Positions 34,165-43,157 of a stretch of 64,000 bases of DNA are shown piece by piece. Where the stretch lies: positions 3,014,001 to 3,078,000 of the forward strand of contig NZ_CP133160.1 of assembly GCF_030913365.1 (NCBI RefSeq), in the 5' to 3' direction. The translations under genes were made by a program, and so were the position numbers. Numbering within the stretch: the first letter of the stretch is position 1; the number at the start of each line of letters is the position of its first letter. Origin of the DNA: Stenotrophomonas sp. 24(2023) (GTDB lineage: Bacteria > Pseudomonadota > Gammaproteobacteria > Xanthomonadales > Xanthomonadaceae). The notes below the pieces were generated by a model, which did not search any database, was not told the DNA's origin, and saw nothing but the letters and a program-made list of their open reading frames with translations.

Positions 34165-35495
34165 GCACCGCGCGCCCGCGCCGGTTCTGGTTCTGGCCGC
34201 GCACGCTGTCCGCACGCCTGCTGCTGGTGCTGCTGGGCGGGCTGGTGCTGGCCCATGCCCTGTCCTTCGGGCTGCTGTTCTACGAGCGCTACCAGTCCAC
34301 GGTGGGCATGATGCTGCGCAACCTGGACGAGGACGTGGCCGTCAGCGTGGCCCTGCTGGAACACCTGCCGGCCGACCAGCGCCAGCAGTGGGTGCCGCGG
34401 CTGGAACGGCGCACCTACCGCTACCTGCTGCGCCCGGCCGCGCCCGGCGCCGAACTGCAGACCGAGCGCGCGCGCATGGTCACCGGCATCATCGATGCCA
34501 GCCTGCGCCACCAGTACCCGCTGCAGGTACGGCAGGTCTCGCGCATTCCCGAACGTTTCGAGGTGGAACTGCACCTGCACGATGGCCAGCCGCTGACCAT
34601 CGAGGTCAAGCCCTCGATGCTGCCGCTGGCACGCTGGTTGCCGGTGGTGCTGGTGGTGCAGCTGGGCCTGCTGCTGCTGTGCGCCTGGCTGGCCGTGCGC
34701 CTGGCGATGCGCCCGCTGGCACAGTTGTCGCGCGCGGTGGAACACCTGCAACCGGGTGTGGACAGCCCGCCATTGCCCGAGCAGGGCCCGGCCGAAGTGG
34801 TGAAGGCGGCCGCGGCGGTGAACGCCCTGCAGTCGCGCATCCGCGGCCACGTCAGCGAGCGCCTGCAGATCCTGGCGGCGATCTCGCACGATCTGCAGAC
34901 GCCGATCACGCGGATGAAGCTGCGCGTGGAAACCCTGCCTGACGGTGCGCCGCAGGAACGCCTGCTGGCCGATCTGGACCACCTGGGCCAGCTGGTGCGC
35001 GAAGGCGTGGCCTACGCGCGCAGCAGCCACGTGGCCAACGGTGCGCCGGTGGCGATGGACCTGGGCGCCTTCCTGGCCAGCGTGGTCGGTGATTACCAGG
35101 ACATGGGCAAGCCGGTCAGCGGCGGCACCGACGCGGCGATCACCGTGCAGACCTGGCCGCAGCCGCTGCGCCGCGTGCTGGGCAACCTGGTGGACAACGC
35201 GCTGCGCTATGCCGGCACGGCCGAGGTCGCTGCCGGGCGCGACGAAGACGGCAAGGTGTGGATCAGCGTGTGCGACCGTGGGCCGGGTATTCCCGAGGCG
35301 GAGCTGCAGGCGGTGCTGGCACCGTTCCACCGGCTGGAGGTGTCGCGCAACCGCGATACCGGCGGCACCGGCCTGGGCCTGGCCATTGCCGTGCAGCTGG
35401 TGCAGTCGCTGGGCGGCAGCCTGCAGTTGAGCAACCGCCAGGGCGGTGGCCTGCAGGTACTGCTGCAGTTGCCGGCACGCGCGAACGGGCGCTGA
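34161..35495 (+). CDS. Sensor histidine kinase (EnvZ/RstB-like)
   Basis: A 444-residue inner-membrane kinase. Hydrophobic segments at about 18-40 and 158-180 enclose a periplasmic domain of about 115 residues. A HAMP-like linker is followed by the DHp helix with phospho-acceptor H243 in ISHDLQTPITRM; ATP-binding motifs are N box LGNLVDNALRYA, G1 DRGPGIP and G2 GTGLGLAIA. It pairs with the OmpR-type regulator through an ATGA overlap. The signal is unknown; membrane/thiol or metal stress is suggested only by context. Confidence 0.95.
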   Translation: MSTARPRRFWFWPRTLSARLLLVLLGGLVLAHALSFGLLFYERYQSTVGMMLRNLDEDVAVSVALLEHLPADQRQQWVPRLERRTYRYLLRPAAPGAELQTERARMVTGIIDASLRHQYPLQVRQVSRIPERFEVELHLHDGQPLTIEVKPSMLPLARWLPVVLVVQLGLLLLCAWLAVRLAMRPLAQLSRAVEHLQPGVDSPPLPEQGPAEVVKAAAAVNALQSRIRGHVSERLQILAAISHDLQTPITRMKLRVETLPDGAPQERLLADLDHLGQLVREGVAYARSSHVANGAPVAMDLGAFLASVVGDYQDMGKPVSGGTDAAITVQTWPQPLRRVLGNLVDNALRYAGTAEVAAGRDEDGKVWISVCDRGPGIPEAELQAVLAPFHRLEVSRNRDTGGTGLGLAIAVQLVQSLGGSLQLSNRQGGGLQVLLQLPARANGR

Positions 35496-35541
35496 TGGGG
35501 TGACGGCGGGCGGCATCGGTCGCCGCCCGCCGTCACCCATC
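35494..35541. terminator. Long hairpin after the histidine kinase gene
   Basis: A 17-bp perfect stem (GGGTGACGGCGGGCGGC at 35498-35514 with its complement at 35522-35538, 7-nt loop) extends to 20 bp with one bulged G. It begins at the kinase stop codon. No T run follows, so it probably acts as a transcript end-stabiliser or Rho-assisted terminator. Confidence 0.55.
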
Positions 35542-35587
35542 GGCACTGGCCGTCACCGGTCGTGGTGGTGGCAGCGCCCGCGCTGGC

Positions 35588-36463
35588 ATGGGCGCTATGA
35601 AAGCGGCATTCCCCGCTGGATTGGCCGCCATGTCCGTACCTGCTGTTGCTGCGCCGCTTTCTTCTGCTGCCCGCGCGCAGCGCCTGCTGCGCCGAAGCGC
35701 GGCGGCCTGGCTGGCCTGTGCCGCGCTGGGCCAGGTGCTGTTCGCGCTGTACGTGGCCGTGTTCTATGGGCGGGCCACGCTGGCCGGGCAGCCGCAGCGC
35801 TGGAACGCGGTGATGCCGCATGGCTACCAGCCCGGCGCCACGGCATTCAATGCGGTGCTGGCAGTGCACCTGCTGCTGGCGGCGGCCATCGTCATCGCCG
35901 GGCTGATGCAGCTGTTGCCGCCGTTGCGGCGCGCGGCTCCCGCGCTGCATCGCTGGGTCGGCCGCGGTTACGTGCTGGCGGCGGCGCTGCTGGCCCTTGG
36001 CGGGCTGTCGATGGTCTGGATACGTGGGGGGGCCGCCGGTGATACCGCCCAACACCTGGGCACCTCGCTCAATGCGCTGCTGGTGCTGTGGTTCGCGGCT
36101 GCCGCGTGGTGGCAGGCGTGGCAGGGGCGCATCGGCGCGCATCGGCCGTGGGCGCTGCGTCTGTTCCTGGCCGTGAGTGGGGTCTGGTTCTTCCGTATCG
36201 GCCTGATGCTGTGGGTGGTGATCAACCAGGGCCCGGCGGGGTTCGATCCGGACCGCTTCACCGGCCCGGCGCTGACCACGCTCGCCTTCGCCCAGACCCT
36301 GCTGCCGCTGGCCCTGCTGGAGCTGTACCTGCGTGCGCAGCGCCAAGGCACGGTCTGGCGGGCCTGGCTGGGCAGCGGGTTGCTGGGCCTGGCCGCGCTG
36401 CTGACGCTGGCCGGCAGCGTGGCGGCGGCAGCGTTGATGTGGTGGCCGCCGCTGGCATCGTGA
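35588..36463 (+). CDS. DUF2306 membrane protein
   Basis: A protein of about 291 residues with seven hydrophobic helices. The core LHLLLAAAIVIAGLMQLLPPLRRAAPALHRWVGRGYVLAAALLALGG matches DUF2306, where conserved His/Arg residues lie in the helix turns. The start could be 35588, 35597 or 35630; the first gives an N-terminal extension before the first helix. It has a 22-bp gap to the LytS-type kinase gene, so they may be co-transcribed. Function unknown. Confidence 0.82.
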   Translation: MGAMKAAFPAGLAAMSVPAVAAPLSSAARAQRLLRRSAAAWLACAALGQVLFALYVAVFYGRATLAGQPQRWNAVMPHGYQPGATAFNAVLAVHLLLAAAIVIAGLMQLLPPLRRAAPALHRWVGRGYVLAAALLALGGLSMVWIRGGAAGDTAQHLGTSLNALLVLWFAAAAWWQAWQGRIGAHRPWALRLFLAVSGVWFFRIGLMLWVVINQGPAGFDPDRFTGPALTTLAFAQTLLPLALLELYLRAQRQGTVWRAWLGSGLLGLAALLTLAGSVAAAALMWWPPLAS

Positions 36464-36485
36464 CCCGGGCCACGACAAAGCCGCT

Positions 36486-37565
36486 ATGCTGCCGCGCATG
36501 CCTGATGCCCTGCCATCGCCGCCGGTGTCGCTGCTGCGCCGCGCGCTGTGGTGCGCGGTGCTGTCGCTGGCCGTCGGCGCGCTGCTGACGCTGGACTGGA
36601 ATCCCTGGTGGGCCGTGTTGCCACGCGCGCTGGGGCTGGGCCTGCTGGCGATGGCGGTGTTCAGCGTGCTGGAACGCTGGCCGCGGCAGCTGCCGGTGGC
36701 CGTGCCACGCTGGGTGCTGCAGATCGTGGCGGTGGCCATGGCCATGCCGTTGGGCACGCTGGCGATCTACCTGGCAGGGACCGCCGCGGGCGCGGCCCCG
36801 TTCTGGGAAGACAGCGAACGCGGCACCGGTTTTCTCACCCTCAGCATTGCCGGCCTGCTGGTGGCACCGTGGGTGGCATTGGCTGCGCTGGTACGGCACA
36901 AGGACGCATTGGCCCGCCATCAGGCGCTGGCTTTCGCGCTGGAGCGCAGCGAGCTGGAACGGCAGGCACTGGAAGCCCGGGTGCAGTTGCTGCAGCGGCA
37001 GGTGGCGCCGCACTTCCTGTTCAACACACTGGCCAACCTGCAGGCGCTGGTGGACAGTGGTTCGCCGCAGGCGCCACAGGTGATGCGCCATCTGGTGGCC
37101 TACCTGCGCGGCAGCGTGCCGCGCCTGCAGCAGCCACTGGTGCCGGTGGCCGATGAGATGGCCCTGGTCACCGCCTATCTGGAACTGATGCACCTGCGCA
37201 TGCCCGACCGTCTGCGCTATCGCCTGGAGGTGGCGCAGGCAGCCCGGCCGCTGGCCTGCCCGGGGCTGGCCGTGCTGACGCTGGTGGAGAACGCGGTGCG
37301 CCATGGCATCGACCCGCGCGAGGACGGCGGTGAGATCTGCATACAGGTCAGCGCCGATGCCACGCGCTGCGAGGTCACCGTCAGCGATGATGGTGCCGGC
37401 CTGGCCGGCGCCTCGCCGGGGCTGGGCACCGGGCTGGCGACGCTGCGGCAACGGCTGCAGCTGCTGTTCGGCGATGCGGCCTCGCTGCAGTTGCAGCCGG
37501 GCGTGCAGGGCGGGGCGGTGGCCCGCCTGCGATTTCCGGCGCAGCGGGCAACGGCATGCGCGTGA
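36486..37565 (+). CDS. LytS/YehU-like sensor histidine kinase
   Basis: A protein of about 359 residues. Four hydrophobic segments (about 20-36, 46-62, 75-102, 118-137) are followed by the His_kinase domain: H176 in VAPHFLFNTLANLQ is the phospho-acceptor of the HPxFLFN group (here the usual Pro-His is APH), then VENAVRHGI and a GTGLATLRQRLQ ATP lid. An alternative start is the ATG at 36498. It overlaps the LytTR regulator gene by 10 bp. Confidence 0.92.
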   Translation: MLPRMPDALPSPPVSLLRRALWCAVLSLAVGALLTLDWNPWWAVLPRALGLGLLAMAVFSVLERWPRQLPVAVPRWVLQIVAVAMAMPLGTLAIYLAGTAAGAAPFWEDSERGTGFLTLSIAGLLVAPWVALAALVRHKDALARHQALAFALERSELERQALEARVQLLQRQVAPHFLFNTLANLQALVDSGSPQAPQVMRHLVAYLRGSVPRLQQPLVPVADEMALVTAYLELMHLRMPDRLRYRLEVAQAARPLACPGLAVLTLVENAVRHGIDPREDGGEICIQVSADATRCEVTVSDDGAGLAGASPGLGTGLATLRQRLQLLFGDAASLQLQPGVQGGAVARLRFPAQRATACA

Positions 37566-38329
37566 CGGCATTGATCGCCGATGACGAGCCGCTGCTGCGC
37601 CAGGCACTGGCGGCGCAGCTGGCACAGGCGTGGCCGCAGTTGCAGGTGGTGGCGCAGGCGCGCAATGGCCGTGATGCGCTGCAGGCTTTTGAAACCCTGT
37701 CGCCGCAGGTGTGCTTCCTGGACATCCACATGCCGGGCCTGTCCGGCATCGATGTGGCCGCGCGCATCGCCCGGCGTGCACTGGTGGTGTTCGTCACCGC
37801 CTACGATGCCTATGCGGTGCAGGCGTTCGCCCATGGCGCGCTGGACTACCTGGTCAAGCCGGTGGAACCGCAGCGCCTGGCCGACACCGTGCAGCGCCTG
37901 CAGCAGCGGCTGCTGGCACCGCCACCGCTGCAGGACCTGCAGGCACAGCTGCAGCAGCTGGCTGCACGGCTGTCATTGCCCGCGCCGACGCCGCTGCGCT
38001 GGCTGCACGCGCAGGTGGGCAGCGTGCTCAAGGTGATTCCCTGCACGGCCATCGATTTCCTGCGCGCGGACAGCAAGTACACCCGCGTCGGCTGGCGCGA
38101 CGATGAGGGGCGTGCCTGCGACGCGGTGGTCACCACGCCGTTGAAGGACCTGCTGCAGCAGCTCGACCCGGACAGCTTCGTGCAGGTGCATCGCTCGGCG
38201 GTGGTCAACCGGCATGCGGTGCGGCAGCTGCTGCGCGGTGACAACGAAACCGCGCAGCTCCACCTGCGCGGCCGTGACGAGGTGCTGCCGGTCAGCCGGC
38301 GCTATCTGGGCGCATTCCGCGCGATGTAG
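37556..38329 (+). CDS. LytTR-family response regulator
   Basis: A 257-residue protein: receiver with D9, D10, phospho-acceptor D56 in FLDIHMPG and K103 in YLVKPV, then a LytTR DNA-binding domain from about 150 to 255 with IDFLRADSKYTRVGW and VQVHRSAVVNRHAVRQL. This is the AlgR/YehT-type partner of the preceding kinase, and the 10-bp overlap shows coupled translation. No clear target sites are visible. Confidence 0.94.
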   Translation: MRVTALIADDEPLLRQALAAQLAQAWPQLQVVAQARNGRDALQAFETLSPQVCFLDIHMPGLSGIDVAARIARRALVVFVTAYDAYAVQAFAHGALDYLVKPVEPQRLADTVQRLQQRLLAPPPLQDLQAQLQQLAARLSLPAPTPLRWLHAQVGSVLKVIPCTAIDFLRADSKYTRVGWRDDEGRACDAVVTTPLKDLLQQLDPDSFVQVHRSAVVNRHAVRQLLRGDNETAQLHLRGRDEVLPVSRRYLGAFRAM

Positions 38330-38338
38330 CCGGCCGGT

Positions 38339-39181
38339 TCAGTGCAGGCGCTGCAGCAGCGCGTCGGCCACGGCCATCGCCGAGGCCGGGTTCTGCCCGG
38401 TGATCAGTTCGCGGTCGATCACCACGTTCGGCTGCCAGGGCGCCGCATTGCTGCGGTAGCTGCCACCGGCGGCCTGCAGTGCGGTCTGCGGATAGAACTG
38501 CATCTGCCCGCCGTTGAGCAGGCCCTTGGCCTGTTCCTCCTCGGCGTTGCTGATCACGGTCATGCGGTAACCGCGGTAGATCCAGTCCTGCACGGCGGCG
38601 GGCGTGCCGCCCGTTTTCAGCGTGGTGGTGAAGCCGCGCGCATCGGGCAGGGTCGACAGCAACGCGATCGGGCCATGGCAGACCAGCGCGGTCGGCTTGG
38701 CGTTGTCGTGGAAGTAGCGCAGCACGCGGCCTACCGACGGCGAGTCGAGCAGGTCCTGCATCGGCGCGTGGCCACCGGGAATGTAGACCGCGGCAAAGCG
38801 TCCCAGGCCCTGCTGTTCCACCCGGGCCAGGCTCAGCACGGGTGAGTGGCGCGGGTCGGTCAGCTGCAGCTGCAGCAGCAGTTGCTGGTGCTCGCGCAGG
38901 GCAGCGGCATCCCCGCCGAAGTACTGGGCATCGACCGAGGTGGTGTCCAGGCTCGGGGCGCGGCCTTCAGGCGTGGCGAACACCACCGTGTGGCCCGCCT
39001 CGCGCAGGCGCTTGACCGGCTGCATCAGCTCGTTGAGGTAGAAGCCGGTGCTGAAGCGGCCGCCGTCGCGCAGGTCCAGATGGTCTGCGTCGGACAGCAC
39101 CACCAGCACATCGGCGGCCTGCGCGCCGTGCGCGGCCAGCAGCAGGCCCAGGGCGAGAGGAAGGGGGGCGAAACGGGTCAT
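38339..39181 (-). CDS. Secreted DJ-1/PfpI-family protein
   Basis: A 280-residue protein with a signal peptide (residues 1-22, ending GAQA). The nucleophile elbow is TALVCHGPIALL, with Cys-His of the DJ-1/PfpI class I amidotransferase-like family, and the partner Glu lies near FYLNELMQP. The C-terminal NVVIDRELITGQNPAS is typical of glyoxalase III/Hsp31-like proteins, but export to the periplasm is unusual for these. It is divergent from a LysR regulator with a 96-bp spacer. Confidence 0.88.
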   Translation of the reverse strand: MTRFAPLPLALGLLLAAHGAQAADVLVVLSDADHLDLRDGGRFSTGFYLNELMQPVKRLREAGHTVVFATPEGRAPSLDTTSVDAQYFGGDAAALREHQQLLLQLQLTDPRHSPVLSLARVEQQGLGRFAAVYIPGGHAPMQDLLDSPSVGRVLRYFHDNAKPTALVCHGPIALLSTLPDARGFTTTLKTGGTPAAVQDWIYRGYRMTVISNAEEEQAKGLLNGGQMQFYPQTALQAAGGSYRSNAAPWQPNVVIDRELITGQNPASAMAVADALLQRLH

Positions 39182-39215
39182 GGCATTGCTCCGGAAGGGA
39201 ATGCCGGGCACTGTA

Positions 39216-39253
39216 TTGCATGCGTTTTGAGGTAAAAATCGCCTTGAATGCAA
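39216..39253. promoter_or_regulatory. Dyad in PfpI/LysR divergent promoter
   Basis: TTGCAT (39216-39221) and ATGCAA (39248-39253) form an inverted repeat around an AT-rich stretch (TGAGGTAAAAATCG). LysR proteins bind such dyads in divergent spacers, so it may control the PfpI gene and the regulator itself. Confidence 0.4.
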
Positions 39254-39277
39254 ATCATCTGTTCGCAGGAGAGCAAA

Positions 39278-40192
39278 ATGGCCCGCCAGTTCGACTATCT
39301 GGCCGATGTCGAGGTGTTCCTGGCCGTGGTCGAGCAGGGCTCGTTCACGGCGGCAGCGGCGGCCTTCGGCAGCACGCCGTCGGTACTCAGCCGTGCGCTG
39401 GCCCGGCTGGAGGCCCGGCTGGGCCAGCAGCTGCTGCAGCGCAGTACCCGCCGTCTGGGGCTGACCGAGGCCGGGCGCGCCTATCTGGAGCAGGCGCGGA
39501 CCGCCTTCACCCTGCTGGACGATGCGCAGCGCCAGGCGCAGGGGCAGGGCGCTGCGCTGGCCGGGCGGGTGCGCCTGAGCGTGCCCACCACCTATGGCCA
39601 CCATCGGTTGCCGCCGCTGCTGGCACGCTTCCGCCAGCAGCACCCGCAGGTGCAGGTGGACCTGCACATCAGCAACCGCAATGTCGATCTGGTGGCCGAA
39701 GGCGTGGACCTGGCCATCCGCCTGGGCACGCTGCCGGACAGCGGCCTGGTCGCGCGCGAGCTGGAACAGGCCGCGCTGTGTCTGGTGGCCTCGCCCGATT
39801 ACCTGCACCGCGCCGGCATGCCCATGGACCTGGCCGCGCTGCAGCAGCACGCCTGCCTGCCGTTCGTGATGCCCCGCACCGGTCGCATCGCCGCCTGGGC
39901 CCTGCGCGAGGACGGCCGGGACATCGACTGGGTGCCGCGGGGGGGCATCGAGGTGTCCGATGATGTGCTGGGCGTGGTCACCCTGGCCGAACACGGCCTG
40001 GGCATCTGCCAGAGCTACGATTTCATCGTGGCCGAGCGCGTGGCGCGCGGCGCGCTGGTGGAAGTGCTGCCGCAGCTGCGTGGACGCACGCGGCCGTTCT
40101 CGCTGCTGTACGCACCGCACCGGCACCAGTCGGCGGCAACGCGCGCGCTGATCGAGGTGCTGCTGGCCGGTGCCGTTGGGGCGGTGCCATGA
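39278..40192 (+). CDS. LysR-family transcriptional regulator
   Basis: A 304-residue LTTR. The winged helix has FLAVVEQGSFTAAAAAFGSTPSVLSRALARLEARLGQQLL, and the effector domain starts VRLSVPTTYGHHRLPPLLARF, as in CrgA-type regulators. ATG at 39278 follows AGGAGA at good spacing, so it is preferred over an earlier ATG at 39248. It is divergent from the PfpI-family gene, its likely target. Confidence 0.94.
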   Translation: MARQFDYLADVEVFLAVVEQGSFTAAAAAFGSTPSVLSRALARLEARLGQQLLQRSTRRLGLTEAGRAYLEQARTAFTLLDDAQRQAQGQGAALAGRVRLSVPTTYGHHRLPPLLARFRQQHPQVQVDLHISNRNVDLVAEGVDLAIRLGTLPDSGLVARELEQAALCLVASPDYLHRAGMPMDLAALQQHACLPFVMPRTGRIAAWALREDGRDIDWVPRGGIEVSDDVLGVVTLAEHGLGICQSYDFIVAERVARGALVEVLPQLRGRTRPFSLLYAPHRHQSAATRALIEVLLAGAVGAVP

Positions 40193-40283
40193 GCGCGCGG
40201 CGGTCCACCGCATCCTCACCCCTGCCGTGGCATGCTGCGGGCCCATCGAATACGGACCCGCAGGCAGTGAAGGCAGACAGGCA

Positions 40284-41564
40284 ATGACGGCGGCGCGCCA
40301 GCGTTCGATGTGGGTGGCGGGCTTGTCCACCGTGGTGGAGTGGTATGACTTCACCCTGTACCTGTACTTCGCCACGGTGGTGTCGCGGGTGTTCTTCGGG
40401 GGCGGCGAGGACGCGCTGCTGCTGACGCTGGCGGGCTTCGCGGTGTCCTACCTGATGCGCCCGCTCGGTGCGCTGTGCTTCGGGCACCTGGGCGACCGCC
40501 TGGGGCGGCGCTGGATGCTGCTGGCGTCGATGGCCCTGATGGCCGCGGCGATGCTGGCCACGGCGCTGCTGCCCACCGCTGCCACCGCCGGTGCCAGCGC
40601 CGGCGTGCTGTTGCTGCTGCTGCGCTGCGTGATGGCGTTTTCGGTGGGCGGTGAATACACCGGCGTGGTGGCCTACCTGCTGGAAAGCGCACCGAAGCGG
40701 CGCCGGGGACTGGTCACCTCGCTGGCATCAGCGGCCAGCGAAGTCGGCGCGTTGCTGGCGGTGGCGGTCTCGGCACTCACCGTGGCGCTGCTGTCGCCCG
40801 CCCAGCTCGATGGCTGGGGCTGGCGCATTCCGTTCTTCGTCGGTGCCGCACTGGCGCTGGTGATCCTGGTGGCCCGCTCGAACATGCACGAGTCGCCCGA
40901 ATTCGAGCGCCAGCAGCGCGAGGGCAGTATTCCGGCCACGCCGCTGCGGCATGTGCTGCGCCACCACCGCGGTGCGGTGGCACGTACGTTCGCGATTTCC
41001 GCACTCGGCTCGATCACCTATTACGTGGGCATCACCTACGTGCCGGCGTTCCTGCATGCGCATGGGCGTGACGAAGGCGAAGCGCTGTGGTTGTCGACGG
41101 TGGCGGCAGTGGCGGTGATCCTCATCACGCCGCTGTGTGGCGCGCTGTCGGACCGCTTCGGCCGGCGGCCGTTGCTGCTGGGGCTGACGCTGCTGTCGGC
41201 CCTGCTGCCGCTGTCGTTGTTCGGCTGGATGGCGCAGGCGGCACCGCTGGGCATCATGCTGGCGGCCGTGCTGCTGGCCTGCGTGGCCGGGGGAATCAGT
41301 GCGGTGGCGGCGCCGGCCACGGCCGAGCAGTTTCCCGGCGAAGGGCGGGTCAGCGGGCTGGCACTGGGCGTGACCATGGCCACGGCGGTGTTCGGGGGCG
41401 CCACGCCGTTGCTGGCGCAGTGGTGGGTGTCCCACAGCGGCTGGGCCGCGGCGCCGGGGGCGATGATCGCGCTGGTGGCCGTGCTGGTGCTGCCGGTGCT
41501 GTGGACGCTGCCGGAGACCGTGCCCGGCGCAGGCACCCGCCCCGATGCCCGGGGCGGGCGCTGA
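40284..41564 (+). CDS. MFS transporter, metabolite:H+ symporter (MHS) family
   Basis: A 426-residue twelve-helix transporter. STVVEWYDFTLYLYFA and the loop motif GHLGDRLGRRWML (between helices 2 and 3) are typical of the MHS family (ProP, KgtP, ShiA); FSVGGEYTGVVAYLLE in helix 4-5 agrees. It would import an organic acid or compatible solute with protons. It sits 91 bp after the LysR gene and converges on a nucleoside hydrolase with a 4-bp gap. Confidence 0.92.
   Translation: MTAARQRSMWVAGLSTVVEWYDFTLYLYFATVVSRVFFGGGEDALLLTLAGFAVSYLMRPLGALCFGHLGDRLGRRWMLLASMALMAAAMLATALLPTAATAGASAGVLLLLLRCVMAFSVGGEYTGVVAYLLESAPKRRRGLVTSLASAASEVGALLAVAVSALTVALLSPAQLDGWGWRIPFFVGAALALVILVARSNMHESPEFERQQREGSIPATPLRHVLRHHRGAVARTFAISALGSITYYVGITYVPAFLHAHGRDEGEALWLSTVAAVAVILITPLCGALSDRFGRRPLLLGLTLLSALLPLSLFGWMAQAAPLGIMLAAVLLACVAGGISAVAAPATAEQFPGEGRVSGLALGVTMATAVFGGATPLLAQWWVSHSGWAAAPGAMIALVAVLVLPVLWTLPETVPGAGTRPDARGGR
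41536..41558. terminator. GC hairpin at the end of the MFS gene
   Basis: A perfect 9-bp stem (CCCGCCCCG / CGGGGCGGG, 5-nt loop ATGCC) lies inside the last codons of the MFS gene, 4 bp before its stop. It could end both convergent transcripts, but no T run is seen. Confidence 0.4.
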
Positions 41565-41568
41565 AGCA

Positions 41569-42516
41569 TCAGACCGTCAGGGTCCGGGTGATGTCATCCA
41601 GCACGGCGGCGGCATCCACGCCGATGGCGATCGACTGCAGCACGTGGCCATCCCACACGCTGGGGCCGAATGCCAGGCCTTCCGGCTTGGGAATGGTCAT
41701 GCCACGGGCCACACCGTCGGTGGCCACGCGCACGCTGGCGCGCTCGAACTGGAACAGCTCCGGGCGGGTCAGCGCGATGCAGGCGCAGCAGTCGTGCACG
41801 ACCATGCCCTTGTGGCCGGCCTGCAGGTAGAAGTCGACATAGTCCTGCGACAGCGCGCGCACCAGTTCGGCATCGGCACCGCCGATGGCGGCGAGTTTGT
41901 CCAGGCCATCGCGGTCCATTTCCACGCGGGTGGTGACATCCAGGCCGATGGCGGTGACCGGCCATGGCGCGGTGAACACGATGTCGGCCGCTTCGGCGTC
42001 GCCCCAGATGTTGGCTTCGGCGGCCGGGGTGATGTTGCCGTTGACGTGGAAGGCGCCGCCCATGAGGACCACGCCGCGCACCAGGCCGGCGATGTCCGGC
42101 GCCTGCTGCAGGGCCAGGGCCAGGTTGGTCATGCGGCCGACGGCGACCAGGGTCACCTCGCCGGGGTGGGCGCGGACCAGGTCGATGATCAGCTGCGGTG
42201 CCGGGCGTGCATCGGCCGCCACGTCCAGCGTGGCCGGCACCGGGTGGTTGCCCAGGCCGTTGTGGCCGTGGATGTGCACCGGCCAGGCTTCGGGCGTGGC
42301 ATCGGGCTGCAGCGGGCCTTCGGCACCGCGCGCGACCGGGGCGGCAAAACCCCAGGCCTGCTTCAGGTACAGCGCATTGTGGGTGGTCGATTCCACCGAG
42401 GCATTGCCGAAGGTGGTGGTCACGCCCAGCAGGTCGATCTGCGGGTGCTTGTGCAGGTACAGCAGCGCCAGGGCGTCGTCGACGCCCGGGTCGGTATCGA
42501 AAATGACTTTCAGCAT
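41569..42516 (-). CDS. Nucleoside hydrolase (Rih-type)
   Basis: A 315-residue inosine/uridine-preferring nucleoside hydrolase. The Ca2+-binding motif is D7-T-D-P-G-V-D13-D14 at the N-terminus; VGRMTNLALAL and MGGAFHVNGNITP are the central loops; the C-terminal VHDCCACIAL supplies the last Asp. It cleaves ribonucleosides to base and ribose, giving purine or pyrimidine salvage. The start at 42516 follows an AGAAGAAG-type weak ribosome site. It is alone on its strand. Confidence 0.94.
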   Translation of the reverse strand: MLKVIFDTDPGVDDALALLYLHKHPQIDLLGVTTTFGNASVESTTHNALYLKQAWGFAAPVARGAEGPLQPDATPEAWPVHIHGHNGLGNHPVPATLDVAADARPAPQLIIDLVRAHPGEVTLVAVGRMTNLALALQQAPDIAGLVRGVVLMGGAFHVNGNITPAAEANIWGDAEAADIVFTAPWPVTAIGLDVTTRVEMDRDGLDKLAAIGGADAELVRALSQDYVDFYLQAGHKGMVVHDCCACIALTRPELFQFERASVRVATDGVARGMTIPKPEGLAFGPSVWDGHVLQSIAIGVDAAAVLDDITRTLTV

Positions 42517-42667
42517 GTTGTTGTTCTTCTTCTTCCGTGTGGTGCGGGACGTCGGCGGGCCTTGGGGCCGGGCCGACGGGGACACATTGTCCCATCTTCA
42601 TGACAGGCACGGGCAACGGGCGTTCCAGTGCTATTGTCAGCCTGCATCCAGGGAGGGGAATACCGCA

Positions 42668-43126
42668 ATGAAGGGATCCACGATGCTGCTTGCCGGGCTG
42701 CTGTGCCTGGGCGCGGCCGCACCGGCGCTGGCGACCTCGGTGGTGCCCAAGCCGCTGGAGGTGATGGTGGCCGAGGCCGATCAGATCGTCCGGGCCAGGG
42801 TGGTGGCGGTGGAGATGGTCGATGGCAAGGGACGGCCGCTGACCGATCCGCGATCGCGCACCGGGCCGGGCCTGGACAACCAGATGCGCCTGGTGCTGCA
42901 GGTGCAGGAAGTGCTGCGCCCGCGTGACGGCCAGGTCCCGGCGACGATCCGGGTGCCGTTGTGGACGATGTGGCACTACACCCTGGGCAACATCCGCGAG
43001 GCCACAGTGGGCAGTGAAAGCCTGTTCCTGCTCAAGGGCAAGGACCATGCGCCGGTCTACCCGGTCGATTTCCAGCGGCCGCTGGACGAGTGGCCCAGGA
43101 TCCAGGCCCTGATGGAGGCCCCATGA
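42668..43126 (+). CDS. Hypothetical secreted protein
   Basis: A 152-residue protein with a signal peptide (residues 1-23, ending PALATS). The mature part is a small beta-rich domain: VRARVVAVEMVDGKG and MRLVLQVQEVLRPRDGQ suggest an OB- or Ig-like fold, with Trp-rich VPLWTMWHYTL. No enzyme motif is recognised. It begins 151 bp from the nucleoside hydrolase (divergent) and is followed after 31 bp by a small membrane protein, with which it is probably co-transcribed. Confidence 0.85.
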   Translation: MKGSTMLLAGLLCLGAAAPALATSVVPKPLEVMVAEADQIVRARVVAVEMVDGKGRPLTDPRSRTGPGLDNQMRLVLQVQEVLRPRDGQVPATIRVPLWTMWHYTLGNIREATVGSESLFLLKGKDHAPVYPVDFQRPLDEWPRIQALMEAP

Positions 43127-43157
43127 CCGGGCGGGTTTCCCATGCTGGAAGGACACC

